A stretch of 64,000 nt of DNA, taken from contig NZ_JALN02000001.1 of assembly GCF_000559085.1 (NCBI RefSeq), positions 3,782,001 through 3,846,000 on the forward strand, given 5' to 3'. Shown piece by piece: positions 52,593-61,445 of the stretch; within the stretch, counting starts at the first letter, position 1, and every line of letters begins with the position of its first letter. A program made the translations under genes and the position numbers. The DNA is from Mycolicibacterium aromaticivorans JS19b1 = JCM 16368 (GTDB taxonomy: Bacteria > Actinomycetota > Actinomycetes > Mycobacteriales > Mycobacteriaceae). The notes under the pieces were generated by a model. The model worked only from the letters and a program-made list of their open reading frames with translations. It ran no database searches and had not been told where the DNA came from.

Positions 52593-53858
52593 ATGGCCGC
52601 CATGGCTGCCAGCAGAGCGATGACCGCGGTTGACGCGCAGATGTTCTGGATGTCGGCCGTCGTTCCCAGTGATCAGCTGGTGCTGTACGCCTTCGACGGA
52701 TCGCCCGAGTCGCCGCAGACCGCCGTCGACGAACTACGCCGACGCGCCCAGGCGTGCGACGAGCTGCGGATGCGGGTGGTGGACAGCGGCCGGTGGCGAT
52801 ACCCGCGATGGTGCCGCGGAGACGTCGGCGCCGATCAGTTCGTGCTGCACGACACCGGGGGAGTGGACTGGCAAGAGTGCCTGGACACTGCCGCCCGGTT
52901 CCGTGGTGACCCGCTGGACCTTCACCGAATGACTTGGCGCGCAAACATTTTCCCGCAAGTTATGGGTGTGCCGGGATGCCGAGGAGTGGGATCGGTTGTC
53001 GTCATGCAGACCGGCCACGCCTTCGCCGACGGCACCCGGGGGACCCTGCTCGGCGGGGCGTTGCTCGGCAGGCGACGGCCGGTGCCCGCGCCCGCGCCCG
53101 CGCGGCGTGGTTTCCTGCCGGCCCGCGGTGTGGCCGCCGCGCGGGCGTATCGCCAGCTCGTGCGCGACACCGAGGCCGGGCGGGTGCCGCCGGCCGCGCC
53201 GGGCGCTCCGCTGCTCAGCATCAATCAGCGCCCCCGCACGACACCGGTGCTGCGGGCGCTGGTGCTCGAGCGTGACCAGCTGACGAAACCCACCGTCACC
53301 GTCGGGGCGCTGGTGATGATCGCCGAGGCGCTCGGTGGCTACCTCGCTGCACGTGGTGAGGACATCTCGGCGCTGACGGCCGAAGTGACGATGGCCGGGC
53401 AACAGGGTTCGGGCGGCCACAACAACTTTCGCAATGTCGGGATCCGATTGCACCCTGAGGTCGACCGCGCCCGGCGGGCGGAGCTGATCGCCGCCGAACT
53501 GGCCGCCCAGCGCCTGCGCGGCGAGCATCCGGCGCTGCGGGCCTCGGCCGCCGCGTCGGCCGCCGTCCCCGCGGCGCTGTTGCGCTGGGGTGTGCGGCAA
53601 TTCGACCCGGAGGCGCGGTCGGCGACGGTCACCGGGAACACCGTGGTGTCCAGCGTGAATCGCGGGCCTGCCGATCTGTCCTTCGGCGGATGTCCGGTCC
53701 TGCTGGCCGCCGGGTGGTCGGGGCTCTCGCCGATGATGAGCCTGACTCACGGAGTGCACGGCCTCGGCGACACCATCGCGCTCAGCGTGCACGCCGACCC
53801 GGACAACGTGGACGTCGACGACTACCTTGACCGGTTGCGCGTTTCGTTTGGCCGCTGA
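52593..53858 (+). CDS. WS/DGAT-like acyltransferase with degenerate HHxxxDG
   Basis: 421 residues, wax ester synthase/diacylglycerol acyltransferase superfamily. The active-site motif is GHAFADG: the catalytic second His is kept but the usual first His is Gly. The C-terminal block HNNFRNVGIRLHPEVD and SVNRGPADLSFGG parallel the family's second domain. The protein is shorter than typical WS/DGATs (about 460). It may have altered acyl substrate use or reduced activity. Start is ATG 52593; an ATG three codons later is also possible. Confidence 0.75.
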   Translation: MAAMAASRAMTAVDAQMFWMSAVVPSDQLVLYAFDGSPESPQTAVDELRRRAQACDELRMRVVDSGRWRYPRWCRGDVGADQFVLHDTGGVDWQECLDTAARFRGDPLDLHRMTWRANIFPQVMGVPGCRGVGSVVVMQTGHAFADGTRGTLLGGALLGRRRPVPAPAPARRGFLPARGVAAARAYRQLVRDTEAGRVPPAAPGAPLLSINQRPRTTPVLRALVLERDQLTKPTVTVGALVMIAEALGGYLAARGEDISALTAEVTMAGQQGSGGHNNFRNVGIRLHPEVDRARRAELIAAELAAQRLRGEHPALRASAAASAAVPAALLRWGVRQFDPEARSATVTGNTVVSSVNRGPADLSFGGCPVLLAAGWSGLSPMMSLTHGVHGLGDTIALSVHADPDNVDVDDYLDRLRVSFGR

Positions 53859-53886
53859 GGTGTAACGCCGACCGGCGCCGATGCTC

Positions 53887-53892
53887 TAGGTT
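53887..53892 (+). promoter_or_regulatory. -10 box for the DoxX gene
   Basis: TAGGTT (TANNNT) ends 7 bases before GTG 53900; leaderless. Confidence 0.45.
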
Positions 53893-53899
53893 TACCAGC

Positions 53900-54415
53900 G
53901 TGACTGCCTACAGTGTCGGACTGCTCATCCTTCGTGTGGTGCTCGGCGTGACGATGGCCGCCCACGGTTACAACAAGTTCTTCGGCGGCGGCCGGATCAA
54001 AGGGACCGCCGGCTGGTTCGACAGCATCGGCATGAAGCCCGGCACCTTTCACGCCCGGGTGGCGGCCAGCACCGAGATGGCCGCGGGCATCGGCCTGGCG
54101 CTGGGCTTGTTGACGCCGATCCCGGCCGCGGGATTCGTGGCGCTGATGCTCGTTGCGGCCTGGACGGTGCACCGCCACAACGGCTTCTTCATCGTCAAGG
54201 AGGGCTGGGAGTACAACCTGGTGCTGGCGGCCGCGGCCGTCGCGATCGCCGCGACCGGCGCGGGCAGGTACAGCCTGGATTATCTGCTGTTCAAGGGCAC
54301 CAGCGTCTACCCGTGGTTGCACGGGTGGTGCGGATTGCTGATCGCGCTGGTGCTCGGCCTTGCCGGCGGCATCGGCCAGCTGGCGATCTTCTACCGCCCG
54401 CCCACCAAGGCCTGA
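53900..54415 (+). CDS. DoxX family membrane protein
   Basis: 171 residues with four membrane segments. DoxX signatures: LLILRVVLGVTMAAHGYNKFFGGG in the first helix and the AASTEMAAGIGLALGLLTP loop. In M. tuberculosis a DoxX protein works with SodA and a thiol-disulfide partner; in other bacteria it belongs to quinol oxidation. No such partner lies next to it here. GTG start. Confidence 0.88.
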   Translation: MTAYSVGLLILRVVLGVTMAAHGYNKFFGGGRIKGTAGWFDSIGMKPGTFHARVAASTEMAAGIGLALGLLTPIPAAGFVALMLVAAWTVHRHNGFFIVKEGWEYNLVLAAAAVAIAATGAGRYSLDYLLFKGTSVYPWLHGWCGLLIALVLGLAGGIGQLAIFYRPPTKA

Positions 54416-54457
54416 CTCTGCGCAGTCCCGCCGCGCGGGAATTCGCACCCGTCCGAC

Positions 54458-54475
54458 TAGAACACGTTCTAGTCT
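54458..54475 (+). promoter_or_regulatory. Perfect KstR box overlapping the -10 of the DUF3556 gene
   Basis: TAGAACACGTTCTA (54458-54471) is a perfect 14-base KstR palindrome. The -10 TAGTCT (54470-54475) overlaps its last two bases and ends 7 bases before ATG 54483, so repressor and polymerase would exclude each other. Confidence 0.78.
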
Positions 54476-54482
54476 TTTCGCC

Positions 54483-56222
54483 ATGGGATTTCTGAAGCAG
54501 GAAGTGCCCGTCATCGACTTCGAGACGTGGAGCAAGGGCACGCGCGCGGAGAAGATCAAACCGATGGCTCGGCACTGGGCCGAGGTCGGCTTCGGCACGC
54601 CGGTCGCCCTGCATCTGTTCTACGTCGTCAAGATCCTGCTGTACGTCTTCGTCGGGGCGCTGTTCGGTCTGGCCACCGCGGGCATCGGCGGACTGACCGA
54701 CATCGGGTCGTGGTGGTCGGAGCCGATCGTCTACGAGAAGGCTGTGCTGTACACCATGCTCTTCGAGGTAGTCGGCCTCGGCTGCGGCTTCGGCCCGTTG
54801 AACAACCGGTTCTGGCCGCCGATGGGTTCGATCATTTATTGGTTGCGCCCCAACACGATCCGGCTGCCGCCGTGGCCCAAGCTGGTGCCGCTGACCAAGG
54901 GCGACAACCGTGGCCCCGTCGACATAGTGCTCTACGGGGCGCTGATCGTGATGATCCTGGTGGCGCTGTTCTCCGACGGCACCGGGCCGGTCCCGGAGCT
55001 CGGCACTGAGGTGGGTCTGCTGCCAACCTGGCAGATCGCGACGGTGGTGGCGCTGCTGGCGCTGGCCGGTCTGCGCGACAAAGTGATCTTCCTGGCCGCC
55101 CGCGGCGAGGTGTACGGCGCGTTCGCGGTGGCGTTCCTGTTCAGCGGTGTCGACATCATCATCGCCGCCAAGCTGGTGTGCATGGCGATCTGGATCGGCG
55201 CCGCGACCTCCAAACTGACCCGGCACTTCCCGTTCGTCATCTCCACGATGATGTCCAACAGCCCGGTGGTGCGGCCACGGTTCCTCAAGCGGATGTTCTT
55301 CAGGAAGTTCCCCGAAGACCTTCGGCCCGGCCCGATGTCGCACACGCTGGCCCACATCAGCACCGCCATCGAGATGGGTATTCCGTTGGCGTTGTTCTTC
55401 TCCCACGGCGGATGGCCGACCACGATCGCGGCCATCGTGATGGTGTGCTTCCACCTCGGCATCCTGTCGGCCATTCCGATGGGTGTGCCGCTGGAGTGGA
55501 ACGTCTTCATGATCTTCTCGGTGCTCTCGCTGTTCGTCGCGCACGCCCAGATCGGGATCACCGACATCAGCAGCCCGTGGCCGATCCTGCTGTTCCTGGC
55601 ATTGGCCACCACCGTGTTCCTCGGAAACACGGTGCCGCGCAAGGTGTCCTTCCTGCCCGGCATGCGCTACTACGCAGGCAACTGGGACACCACGCTGTGG
55701 TGTGTGAAGCCGTCAGCCGAGGCGAAGATCGAGCAGAACCTGGTGACGATCGCCAACATGCCTGCCGCGCAGCTCGAAAAGTTCTACGGCAGTAAAGAAG
55801 CCGCACAGATCCCGCTGTTCATGGGCTACGCGTTCCGCGCGTTCAACACTCATGGCAAGGCGTTGTTCACGCTGGCTCACCGCGCGATGGCCGGTGCGAA
55901 CGAAGAGGACTATTCGATCACCGACGGCGAGCGCATTTGCAGCATGGCGATCGGCTGGAACTTCGGCGACGGGCACATGCACAATGAGCAGTTGATCGCG
56001 GCCATGCAGAGACGCTGCCACTTCGAACCCGGCGAGGTGCGCGTGGTGCTGCTCGACGGCCAGCCGCTGCATCGGCAACGGCAGGAGTACCGGCTGGTGG
56101 ACGCCGCGACCGGTGAATTCGAGACCGGCTACGTCAACGTCGCCGACATGGTGGATCGGCAGCCGTGGGACGACACGTTGCCGGTGCATGTCGTTTCCGG
56201 GACTGACCGAACGGTTGGTTGA
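54483..56222 (+). CDS. DUF3556 multi-spanning membrane protein
   Basis: 579 residues with about ten membrane segments between residues 35 and 400 and a soluble C-terminal domain of about 180 residues (from KLEPSAEAKIEQ-like region to the end). The N-terminus MGFLKQEVPVIDFETWSKGTR and RHWAEVGFGTP are distinctive for DUF3556, a mycobacterial family of unknown function. A perfect KstR box sits 12 bases upstream of the start, which links it to sterol metabolism. The following thiolase and crotonase genes are on the same strand but have their own spacer with palindromes. Confidence 0.82.
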   Translation: MGFLKQEVPVIDFETWSKGTRAEKIKPMARHWAEVGFGTPVALHLFYVVKILLYVFVGALFGLATAGIGGLTDIGSWWSEPIVYEKAVLYTMLFEVVGLGCGFGPLNNRFWPPMGSIIYWLRPNTIRLPPWPKLVPLTKGDNRGPVDIVLYGALIVMILVALFSDGTGPVPELGTEVGLLPTWQIATVVALLALAGLRDKVIFLAARGEVYGAFAVAFLFSGVDIIIAAKLVCMAIWIGAATSKLTRHFPFVISTMMSNSPVVRPRFLKRMFFRKFPEDLRPGPMSHTLAHISTAIEMGIPLALFFSHGGWPTTIAAIVMVCFHLGILSAIPMGVPLEWNVFMIFSVLSLFVAHAQIGITDISSPWPILLFLALATTVFLGNTVPRKVSFLPGMRYYAGNWDTTLWCVKPSAEAKIEQNLVTIANMPAAQLEKFYGSKEAAQIPLFMGYAFRAFNTHGKALFTLAHRAMAGANEEDYSITDGERICSMAIGWNFGDGHMHNEQLIAAMQRRCHFEPGEVRVVLLDGQPLHRQRQEYRLVDAATGEFETGYVNVADMVDRQPWDDTLPVHVVSGTDRTVG

Positions 56223-56227
56223 CCCGC

Positions 56228-56268
56228 TTGACGGTCGTCAAACGGCGTGTGTTTTGATCCAAAGATCA
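56228..56268. promoter_or_regulatory. Two palindromes between DUF3556 and thiolase genes
   Basis: TTGACGGTCGTCAA (56228-56241) is a perfect 14-base palindrome. TGATCCAAAGATCA (56255-56268) has 5-base arms around CAAA. Both lie in the 69-base gap before the thiolase, suited to a regulator; no match to a named motif. Confidence 0.45.
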
Positions 56269-56291
56269 CCCCGTCGTAAAGGAGTAGGCCG

Positions 56292-57437
56292 ATGGCTGAA
56301 GCGGTAATTGTCGAAGCGGTACGTTCACCAGTCGGGAAGCGCAACGGCGGTCTGTCCGGTGTGCACCCCGCCGAGCTGTCGGCCCAGGTGCTCAACGGTC
56401 TGGCCCAGCGCGCCGGCATCGACCCCGAGATCGTCGACGACGTCATCTGGGGCTGTGTCATGCAGGCCGGTGAGCAGGCCCTCGACATCGCGCGGACCGC
56501 GGTGTTGACCGCAGGCTGGCCCGAGTCTGTTCCCGGTGTCACCGTCGACCGCCAGTGCGGCTCCAGCCAGCAGTCGGTGCACTTCGCCGCTGCCGGTGTG
56601 GTGGCCGGCCACTACGACGTCGTCGTCGCCGGTGGTGTCGAGTCGATGTCGCGCACCCCGATGGGCGCCTCGCTGGCCAACGGCGGCAACCCCTACTCGG
56701 CCGGATTCAAGGGCCGCTACGACCGCACCCCGAACCAGGGCATCGGCGCGGAGATGATGGCCACCAAGTGGGGCCTGAGCCGCACCGATCTCGACCAGTT
56801 CTCCTTGGACTCGCACGAAAAGGCCGCTGCCGCACAGGACTCCGGTGCCTTCGAGGATCAGATCGTCGGCATCAAGGATGCCGAAGGCAACGTTGTCCTC
56901 AAGGACGAGGGCATCCGCCGCGGCACCACCCTGGAGAAGATGGGCCAGCTCAAGCCCGCGTTCTCCGAGGACGGCGTGATCCACGCCGGCAACTCCTCGC
57001 AGATCTCCGACGGCTCGGCCGCGCTGCTGTTCATGTCGGCAGAGAAGGCAAAGTCGTTGGGCCTCAAGCCGATCGCCCGCGTGCACACGGCGACGCTGGC
57101 CGGCTCTGACCCGGTGATGATGCTGAGTGGCCCGATCCCGGCCACGCAGAAGGCGCTCGCCAAGTCCGGCCTGAGCGTGGACGACATCGGCGCCTTCGAG
57201 GTCAACGAGGCGTTCGCGCCGGTTCCGATGGCCTGGCTCAAGGAGATCGGCGCCGACGAGAAGAAGCTCAACCCCAACGGCGGCGCGATCGCCCTGGGCC
57301 ACCCGCTCGGCGGCTCCGGTGCCCGTCTGATGACCACGCTGCTCTACCACATGCGCGACAACGGAATTCGCTACGGTCTGCAGACCATGTGCGAAGGCGG
57401 CGGCCAGGCCAACGCCACCATCCTCGAGCTGCTGTAG
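56292..57437 (+). CDS. Acetyl-CoA acetyltransferase (thiolase), FadA6-like
   Basis: 381 residues, thiolase. The acyl-enzyme cysteine is in VDRQCGSSQQS near residue 88; NEAFAPV, GGAIALGHPLGGSGARL (His) and MCEGGGQAN (second Cys) complete the active site. Sequence resembles the FadA6 type of M. tuberculosis. It would cleave or form acetyl-CoA from 3-ketoacyl-CoA in beta-oxidation, possibly of steroid side chains. A strong AAAGGAG ribosome site precedes ATG 56292. Overlaps the crotonase gene by one base (TAGTG). Confidence 0.93.
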   Translation: MAEAVIVEAVRSPVGKRNGGLSGVHPAELSAQVLNGLAQRAGIDPEIVDDVIWGCVMQAGEQALDIARTAVLTAGWPESVPGVTVDRQCGSSQQSVHFAAAGVVAGHYDVVVAGGVESMSRTPMGASLANGGNPYSAGFKGRYDRTPNQGIGAEMMATKWGLSRTDLDQFSLDSHEKAAAAQDSGAFEDQIVGIKDAEGNVVLKDEGIRRGTTLEKMGQLKPAFSEDGVIHAGNSSQISDGSAALLFMSAEKAKSLGLKPIARVHTATLAGSDPVMMLSGPIPATQKALAKSGLSVDDIGAFEVNEAFAPVPMAWLKEIGADEKKLNPNGGAIALGHPLGGSGARLMTTLLYHMRDNGIRYGLQTMCEGGGQANATILELL

Positions 57438-58234
57438 TGACCGACGTGCAAGCCCCCGCCGCTCTCGGAGAGCGGCGGGGCAACGTCCTGCTCATCACCA
57501 TCAACCGGCCGGAGGCGCGCAACGCGGTCAACGGCGCGGTCAGCACCGCCGTCGGCGATCTGCTCCAGCAGGCCCAGGACGACGCCGACATCTGGGCGGT
57601 GGTGATCACCGGTTCCGGCGACAAGTCGTTCTGCGCCGGGGCCGACCTGAAGGCGATCTACAAGCGGGAGAACCTCTTTCACCCGCAACACCCGGAGTGG
57701 GGTTTCGCCGGGTACGTCCGCCACTTCATCGACAAGCCGACGATCGCCGCGGTCAACGGCACCGCGCTGGGCGGCGGGACCGAACTGGCCTTGGCCAGCG
57801 ACCTGGTGATTGCCGAGGAGAGCGCCAAGTTCGGGCTGCCGGAAGTCAAGCGCGGCTTGGTCGCCGCGGCCGGGGGCGTGTTCCGCATCGTCGAGCAGTT
57901 GCCCCGCAAGGTGGCCATGCAGTTGCTGTTCACCGGTGAACCGATCACCTCCGCCGAGGCGCTCAAGTGGGGCCTGATCAACGACGTGGTGCCTGACGGC
58001 ACCGTCGTCGATGCGGCTTTGGCTCTGGCGCAACGCATCACCGTCAACGCGCCGCTGGCCGTGCAGGCCAGTAAGCGCGTCGCGGTCGGTGTCGACGACG
58101 GGACCATCAGCGCGGACGAAGCCGGCTGGACTCGCACCATGCGGGAGATCGGCCCGCTGATGAAGTCCGAGGATGCCAAAGAAGGCCCGTTGGCCTTCGC
58201 CGAGAAGCGCCAACCGGTTTGGAAGGCGCGCTGA
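57437..58234 (+). CDS. Enoyl-CoA hydratase/isomerase (crotonase)
   Basis: 265 residues from GTG 57437, sharing one base with the thiolase stop. Crotonase motifs: FCAGADLKA (oxyanion hole), KPTIAAVNGTALGGGTELALA, and GLPEVKRG with the second catalytic Glu position. Resembles EchA19-type sequences, including the C-terminal KSEDAKEGPLAFAEKRQP. It hydrates 2-enoyl-CoA for the thiolase step after a dehydrogenase. The first codons (about 6-15) are covered by a strong hairpin. Confidence 0.92.
   Translation: MTDVQAPAALGERRGNVLLITINRPEARNAVNGAVSTAVGDLLQQAQDDADIWAVVITGSGDKSFCAGADLKAIYKRENLFHPQHPEWGFAGYVRHFIDKPTIAAVNGTALGGGTELALASDLVIAEESAKFGLPEVKRGLVAAAGGVFRIVEQLPRKVAMQLLFTGEPITSAEALKWGLINDVVPDGTVVDAALALAQRITVNAPLAVQASKRVAVGVDDGTISADEAGWTRTMREIGPLMKSEDAKEGPLAFAEKRQPVWKAR
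57454..57480 (+). repeat. Perfect palindrome inside the crotonase initiation region
   Basis: Arms CCCCGCCGCTCTC (57454-57466) and GAGAGCGGCGGGG (57468-57480) around a single G. In RNA it makes a stem of about 11 bp, 17 bases past the start codon, and could attenuate translation or transcription between thiolase and crotonase. Confidence 0.65.
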
Positions 58235-58235
58235 C

Positions 58236-59009
58236 CTAGGCCGTCGCGGGCTTGGTCGTCGTCGGCGTGGCCGACGTCGTTTCAGCCGGCGACGATGTCG
58301 TCGTGGTGGTCGGCGTCGTGCTCGTGGTGCTGGTCTCCGTGTTCGGCGCGGGCGCATCGGCCGGGCTCAGCACGGTATCGATCATGTAGATGTACGCGCC
58401 GCGAGCTGTGTAGCCGCACACCAGCTTCGCGGTGTCGTTGACCTTGATGTCGCCGCCCTTGCCGGTCACGTTCACCGGGCTGCCCTGCTGGGTCGGCATC
58501 TTGCCGTGCAGGTCATCGGGGCCCAGGTAGCCGAGCACCAGGTGGTAGTACAGCGTGGACGTCAGTGCGGCCGGGTCACTCTTCAGCTGTGCCAGCGTCG
58601 CCTCGTCGAGCTTGGCGAAAGCGTCGTTGGTCGGCGCGAACACCACGTAGGGGCCGCCGTCGATGACGCTGTCGATGTTGACGGCAGGGTTGAGGCCACC
58701 GGAGATCGCCGCGCTGAACGTGCTCAGGTCCGGGTTCGCGGCGATGGCCGCGGTCGCGGACTGGTTGCCCATGCTGGTGAACGAGCCGGAGCCGCTCGGG
58801 ATGCGGTTCTTGTACGCGTCGCAGCCGGAACCCTGCGGGTCGGGTATCTGGGTCGGTCCGACCGCCGGGAAGGCCGAGGTCGTCGTCGGCGCGCCCGGAG
58901 TCGTGGTGGTCGGCGTCGGATCTGCGTAGGCCTGGACGGCCGTCGGGATCGCGACTGCGATGGCGGCCAGCGCTGCGGCGACGCCAAGGGACTTGGTACG
59001 AGTGCTCAC
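58236..59009 (-). CDS. Secreted fasciclin (FAS1) domain protein, MPT70/MPT83-like
   Basis: 257 residues from GTG 59009 (AAGGAG 8-9 bases upstream). Signal peptide to about residue 27 (QAYA), a Pro/Thr linker, then one FAS1 domain with the H-box region TLYYHLVLGYLGPDDL and the FAPTNDAFAKL motif, followed by a C-terminal Thr/Pro-rich tail of about 35 residues rich in TT and TP repeats. Related mycobacterial proteins MPT70 and MPT83 are surface antigens. The Thr-rich tail is a likely mannosylation target. One base separates it from the crotonase stop region. Confidence 0.9.
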   Translation of the reverse strand: MSTRTKSLGVAAALAAIAVAIPTAVQAYADPTPTTTTPGAPTTTSAFPAVGPTQIPDPQGSGCDAYKNRIPSGSGSFTSMGNQSATAAIAANPDLSTFSAAISGGLNPAVNIDSVIDGGPYVVFAPTNDAFAKLDEATLAQLKSDPAALTSTLYYHLVLGYLGPDDLHGKMPTQQGSPVNVTGKGGDIKVNDTAKLVCGYTARGAYIYMIDTVLSPADAPAPNTETSTTSTTPTTTTTSSPAETTSATPTTTKPATA

Positions 59010-59129
59010 TTCGGCTCCTTTTGAGTCTCTAGTGGAGTCGGCGAAATGCGGGTCCCCGTTACCGCTGCGCCCCGACGAATCGTACTGGCAGCAAAGCTTC
59101 AGTCTCAAAACGGCTGGTGAAGCCACAGT

Positions 59130-60389
59130 TCAGGGCGCTGCCCGGCGTACCCGCCAGCACAGCAGCGCGGCGAGGACGCACAGGCCCGCTGCGAGGTAGA
59201 AGGCCAGGTCGTAGGTGCCCTGCACGTCGCGCAGCCGACCCGCCCCGGCGGCGGCCACAGCCGCGCCGACCTGATGGGCGGCGAAGACCCAGCCGAAGAC
59301 CACCGGTGAGCGGGCGCCGAAGTACTCGCGGCACAGCACGATCGTCGGCGGCACAGTGGCCACCCAGTCCAAGCCGTAGAAGATGATGAACACCCAGGTG
59401 CCCGGCTCGGCATGCGGGGAAAGCAGCGCGGGCAGCGCCAGCAGCGACAACCCGCGGCCCAAGTAGTAGACGACCAGCAGCAGCCGAGGGTCGACCCGGT
59501 CGGTGAGCCAGCCGGACAGCACGGTGCCCACGACGTCGAGCACGCCAACGGTCGCGAGCAGACCGGCCGCGACGGTGGTGGGCATGCCATGGTCATTGGC
59601 CGCCGGGATGAAGTGCGTGCCGATCAGTCCGTTGGTGGTCATGCCGCAGATCGCGAAGCTACCCGCCAGCAGCCAGAACGCCGGTACCCGCGCACCGATC
59701 AGCAGCCCGTCGAAGGCTGCCCGAAAGCTCGACGCCGGAACCACCTGCGGCGCTTCGGCTTCCGTCGCGCCATAGGGGAGCAAGCTCTTGTCGGCAGGGT
59801 AGTTGCGCATCAGCAGCAGAACTGGCGGCACCACGGCCAGGGCCGCGGCGGCGACGATCAGCGAGGCCCAGCGCCAGCCGTGGCGGGTGGTGACCTCGGC
59901 GACCACCGGCAAGAAGATCAGCTGCCCGGTGGCGCTCGCGGCGGTGAGCACGCCGGTGACGAGCCCGCGCCGCTGCACGAACCAGCGCACCGCGATGGTC
60001 GCTACGAAGCCCATCGATATCGCGCCGGTGCCGCCGCCGACCAGAACACCCCACATCAGCACCAGCTGCCAGCTGGCGGTCATCAGCACGCTGGCCGCCG
60101 ACCCCGTCGCGATCAGCATCAGCGCGGCTGCCAGCACCGGGCGCACCCCGAACCGATCCATCAGCGCGGCCGCGAACGGCGCGGTCAGCCCGAACAGCAT
60201 CATGTTCACCGACATCGCCAGCCCGACGACACCGTGCGACCAGCCGAACTCGTGGTGCAGCGGGTTCATCATCACGCCGGGCACCGACCGGAAGCCCGCG
60301 GCGCCGAGAAGCGCCACGAAGCTGACGCCGGCCACCACCCAGGCCCAATGCAGGCCGGTGCGGGTTTTCGGGGTGGAAGTCGTGGTCAC
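59130..60389 (-). CDS. MFS transporter
   Basis: 419 residues with twelve membrane segments. Loop 2-3 motif ALMDRFGVRPVLA and the central loop (NYPADKSLLPYGATEAEAPQVV) are typical of MFS; it resembles monocarboxylate or nitrate/oxalate-formate type antiporters (RSVPGVMMNPLHHEFGWSHG). GTG 60389 is favoured over ATG 60443 because TTGACG and a downstream region that could be the promoter occupy the intervening stretch. Divergent from an AraC-type regulator, which may control it. Confidence 0.88.
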   Translation of the reverse strand: MTTTSTPKTRTGLHWAWVVAGVSFVALLGAAGFRSVPGVMMNPLHHEFGWSHGVVGLAMSVNMMLFGLTAPFAAALMDRFGVRPVLAAALMLIATGSAASVLMTASWQLVLMWGVLVGGGTGAISMGFVATIAVRWFVQRRGLVTGVLTAASATGQLIFLPVVAEVTTRHGWRWASLIVAAAALAVVPPVLLLMRNYPADKSLLPYGATEAEAPQVVPASSFRAAFDGLLIGARVPAFWLLAGSFAICGMTTNGLIGTHFIPAANDHGMPTTVAAGLLATVGVLDVVGTVLSGWLTDRVDPRLLLVVYYLGRGLSLLALPALLSPHAEPGTWVFIIFYGLDWVATVPPTIVLCREYFGARSPVVFGWVFAAHQVGAAVAAAGAGRLRDVQGTYDLAFYLAAGLCVLAALLCWRVRRAAP

Positions 60390-60470
60390 CGGACCACTCT
60401 GACGGACCGCACGACCGGCGGCTAGTGGCAAGAAAGACACCATTCGTCAAGAACATGCCAGACTGGCGGG

Positions 60471-61433
60471 GTGCATCGGATCGCCGTCCTATGGGTCGAA
60501 CCCGTGGTCGGCTTCGACGCGGCTATCGCGCCGACGCTCTTCGGTGCGGCCACCGGCGCCGACGGGAATCCGCTCTACGAAGTGGTGACCTGCGGCCTGG
60601 CCCGGGGTCCCGTCGCCACCACGAACGGCTACGCGATGGTGCCCGCCGCCGGGCCGGAGGCGCTGGCGACCGCGGACACCGTCGTCATCCCCGGCACCCG
60701 GTACGCACCCGCCCGCGTACACGGCGAGCTCGACGCCGACCTGGCCGCCGCGCTGGCCACCATCCGGCCCGGGACCCGCATCGTGTCGATCTGCACCGGC
60801 GCGTTCGTGCTCGCCGCCGCAGGATTGCTCGACGGCCGGCCGGCCACCACGCACTGGCGCTTCGCCGACGACCTTCGCGCGCTGCGCCCCGACGTCGTGC
60901 TGGACGAGAACGTGCTGTTCGTCGACGACGGCGACCTGCTCACCTCTGCGGGTCTTGCCGCGGGAATCGACTTGTGCCTGCACATCATTCGCCGTGACCA
61001 CGGTGCTGCGGTGGTCAACGAAGTGGCCCGCCAATGCGTGGTCCCGCCGTGGCGCGAGGGCGGCCAGGCACAGTTCATCGAGCGGCAGGTGCTCGCGGAT
61101 CCGCACGGTCACATGTCCACCGCGGCCACCCGGCAGTGGGCGCTGGACCACCTCGACGAGCCGCTGTCGATCGAGCAGCTGGCCCGCCACGCCCAGATGA
61201 GCGCACGCACCTTCTGCCGCCGGTTCCGCGACGAGACCGGGCAGTCGCCCGGCGGCTGGGTGCGCGCCCGGCGGGTGGAGCGGGCCCGCGAACTGCTGGA
61301 GACCCACGACCTTCCCGTCGACGAGGTGGCGCGCCGCGCGGGGCTCGGGTCCGGTGCGAATCTGCGGCACCATCTGCGGCGAGGTCTCGGCATGTCGCCG
61401 TCGAGCTACCGCAAGGTCTTTCAGGGCTCCTGA
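60471..61433 (+). CDS. GlxA-type AraC family regulator with DJ-1/PfpI domain
   Basis: 320 residues from GTG 60471. Residues 1-190 form a glutamine amidotransferase-like (DJ-1/PfpI) domain with the conserved nucleophile Cys in SICTGAFVLAAAGLLDGR; residues 225-318 are a double helix-turn-helix AraC domain ending SYRKVFQGS. Such regulators sense small molecules through the first domain, without catalysis. Placed divergently from the MFS gene, which is the likely target. Confidence 0.93.
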   Translation: MHRIAVLWVEPVVGFDAAIAPTLFGAATGADGNPLYEVVTCGLARGPVATTNGYAMVPAAGPEALATADTVVIPGTRYAPARVHGELDADLAAALATIRPGTRIVSICTGAFVLAAAGLLDGRPATTHWRFADDLRALRPDVVLDENVLFVDDGDLLTSAGLAAGIDLCLHIIRRDHGAAVVNEVARQCVVPPWREGGQAQFIERQVLADPHGHMSTAATRQWALDHLDEPLSIEQLARHAQMSARTFCRRFRDETGQSPGGWVRARRVERARELLETHDLPVDEVARRAGLGSGANLRHHLRRGLGMSPSSYRKVFQGS

Positions 61434-61445
61434 TGAGCGTCTGCC

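Noticed and set aside
53080..53110. Short GCCCGC tandem repeat
   Set aside because: It encodes a Pro/Ala linker inside the DGAT-like gene and is too short to call a repeat element.
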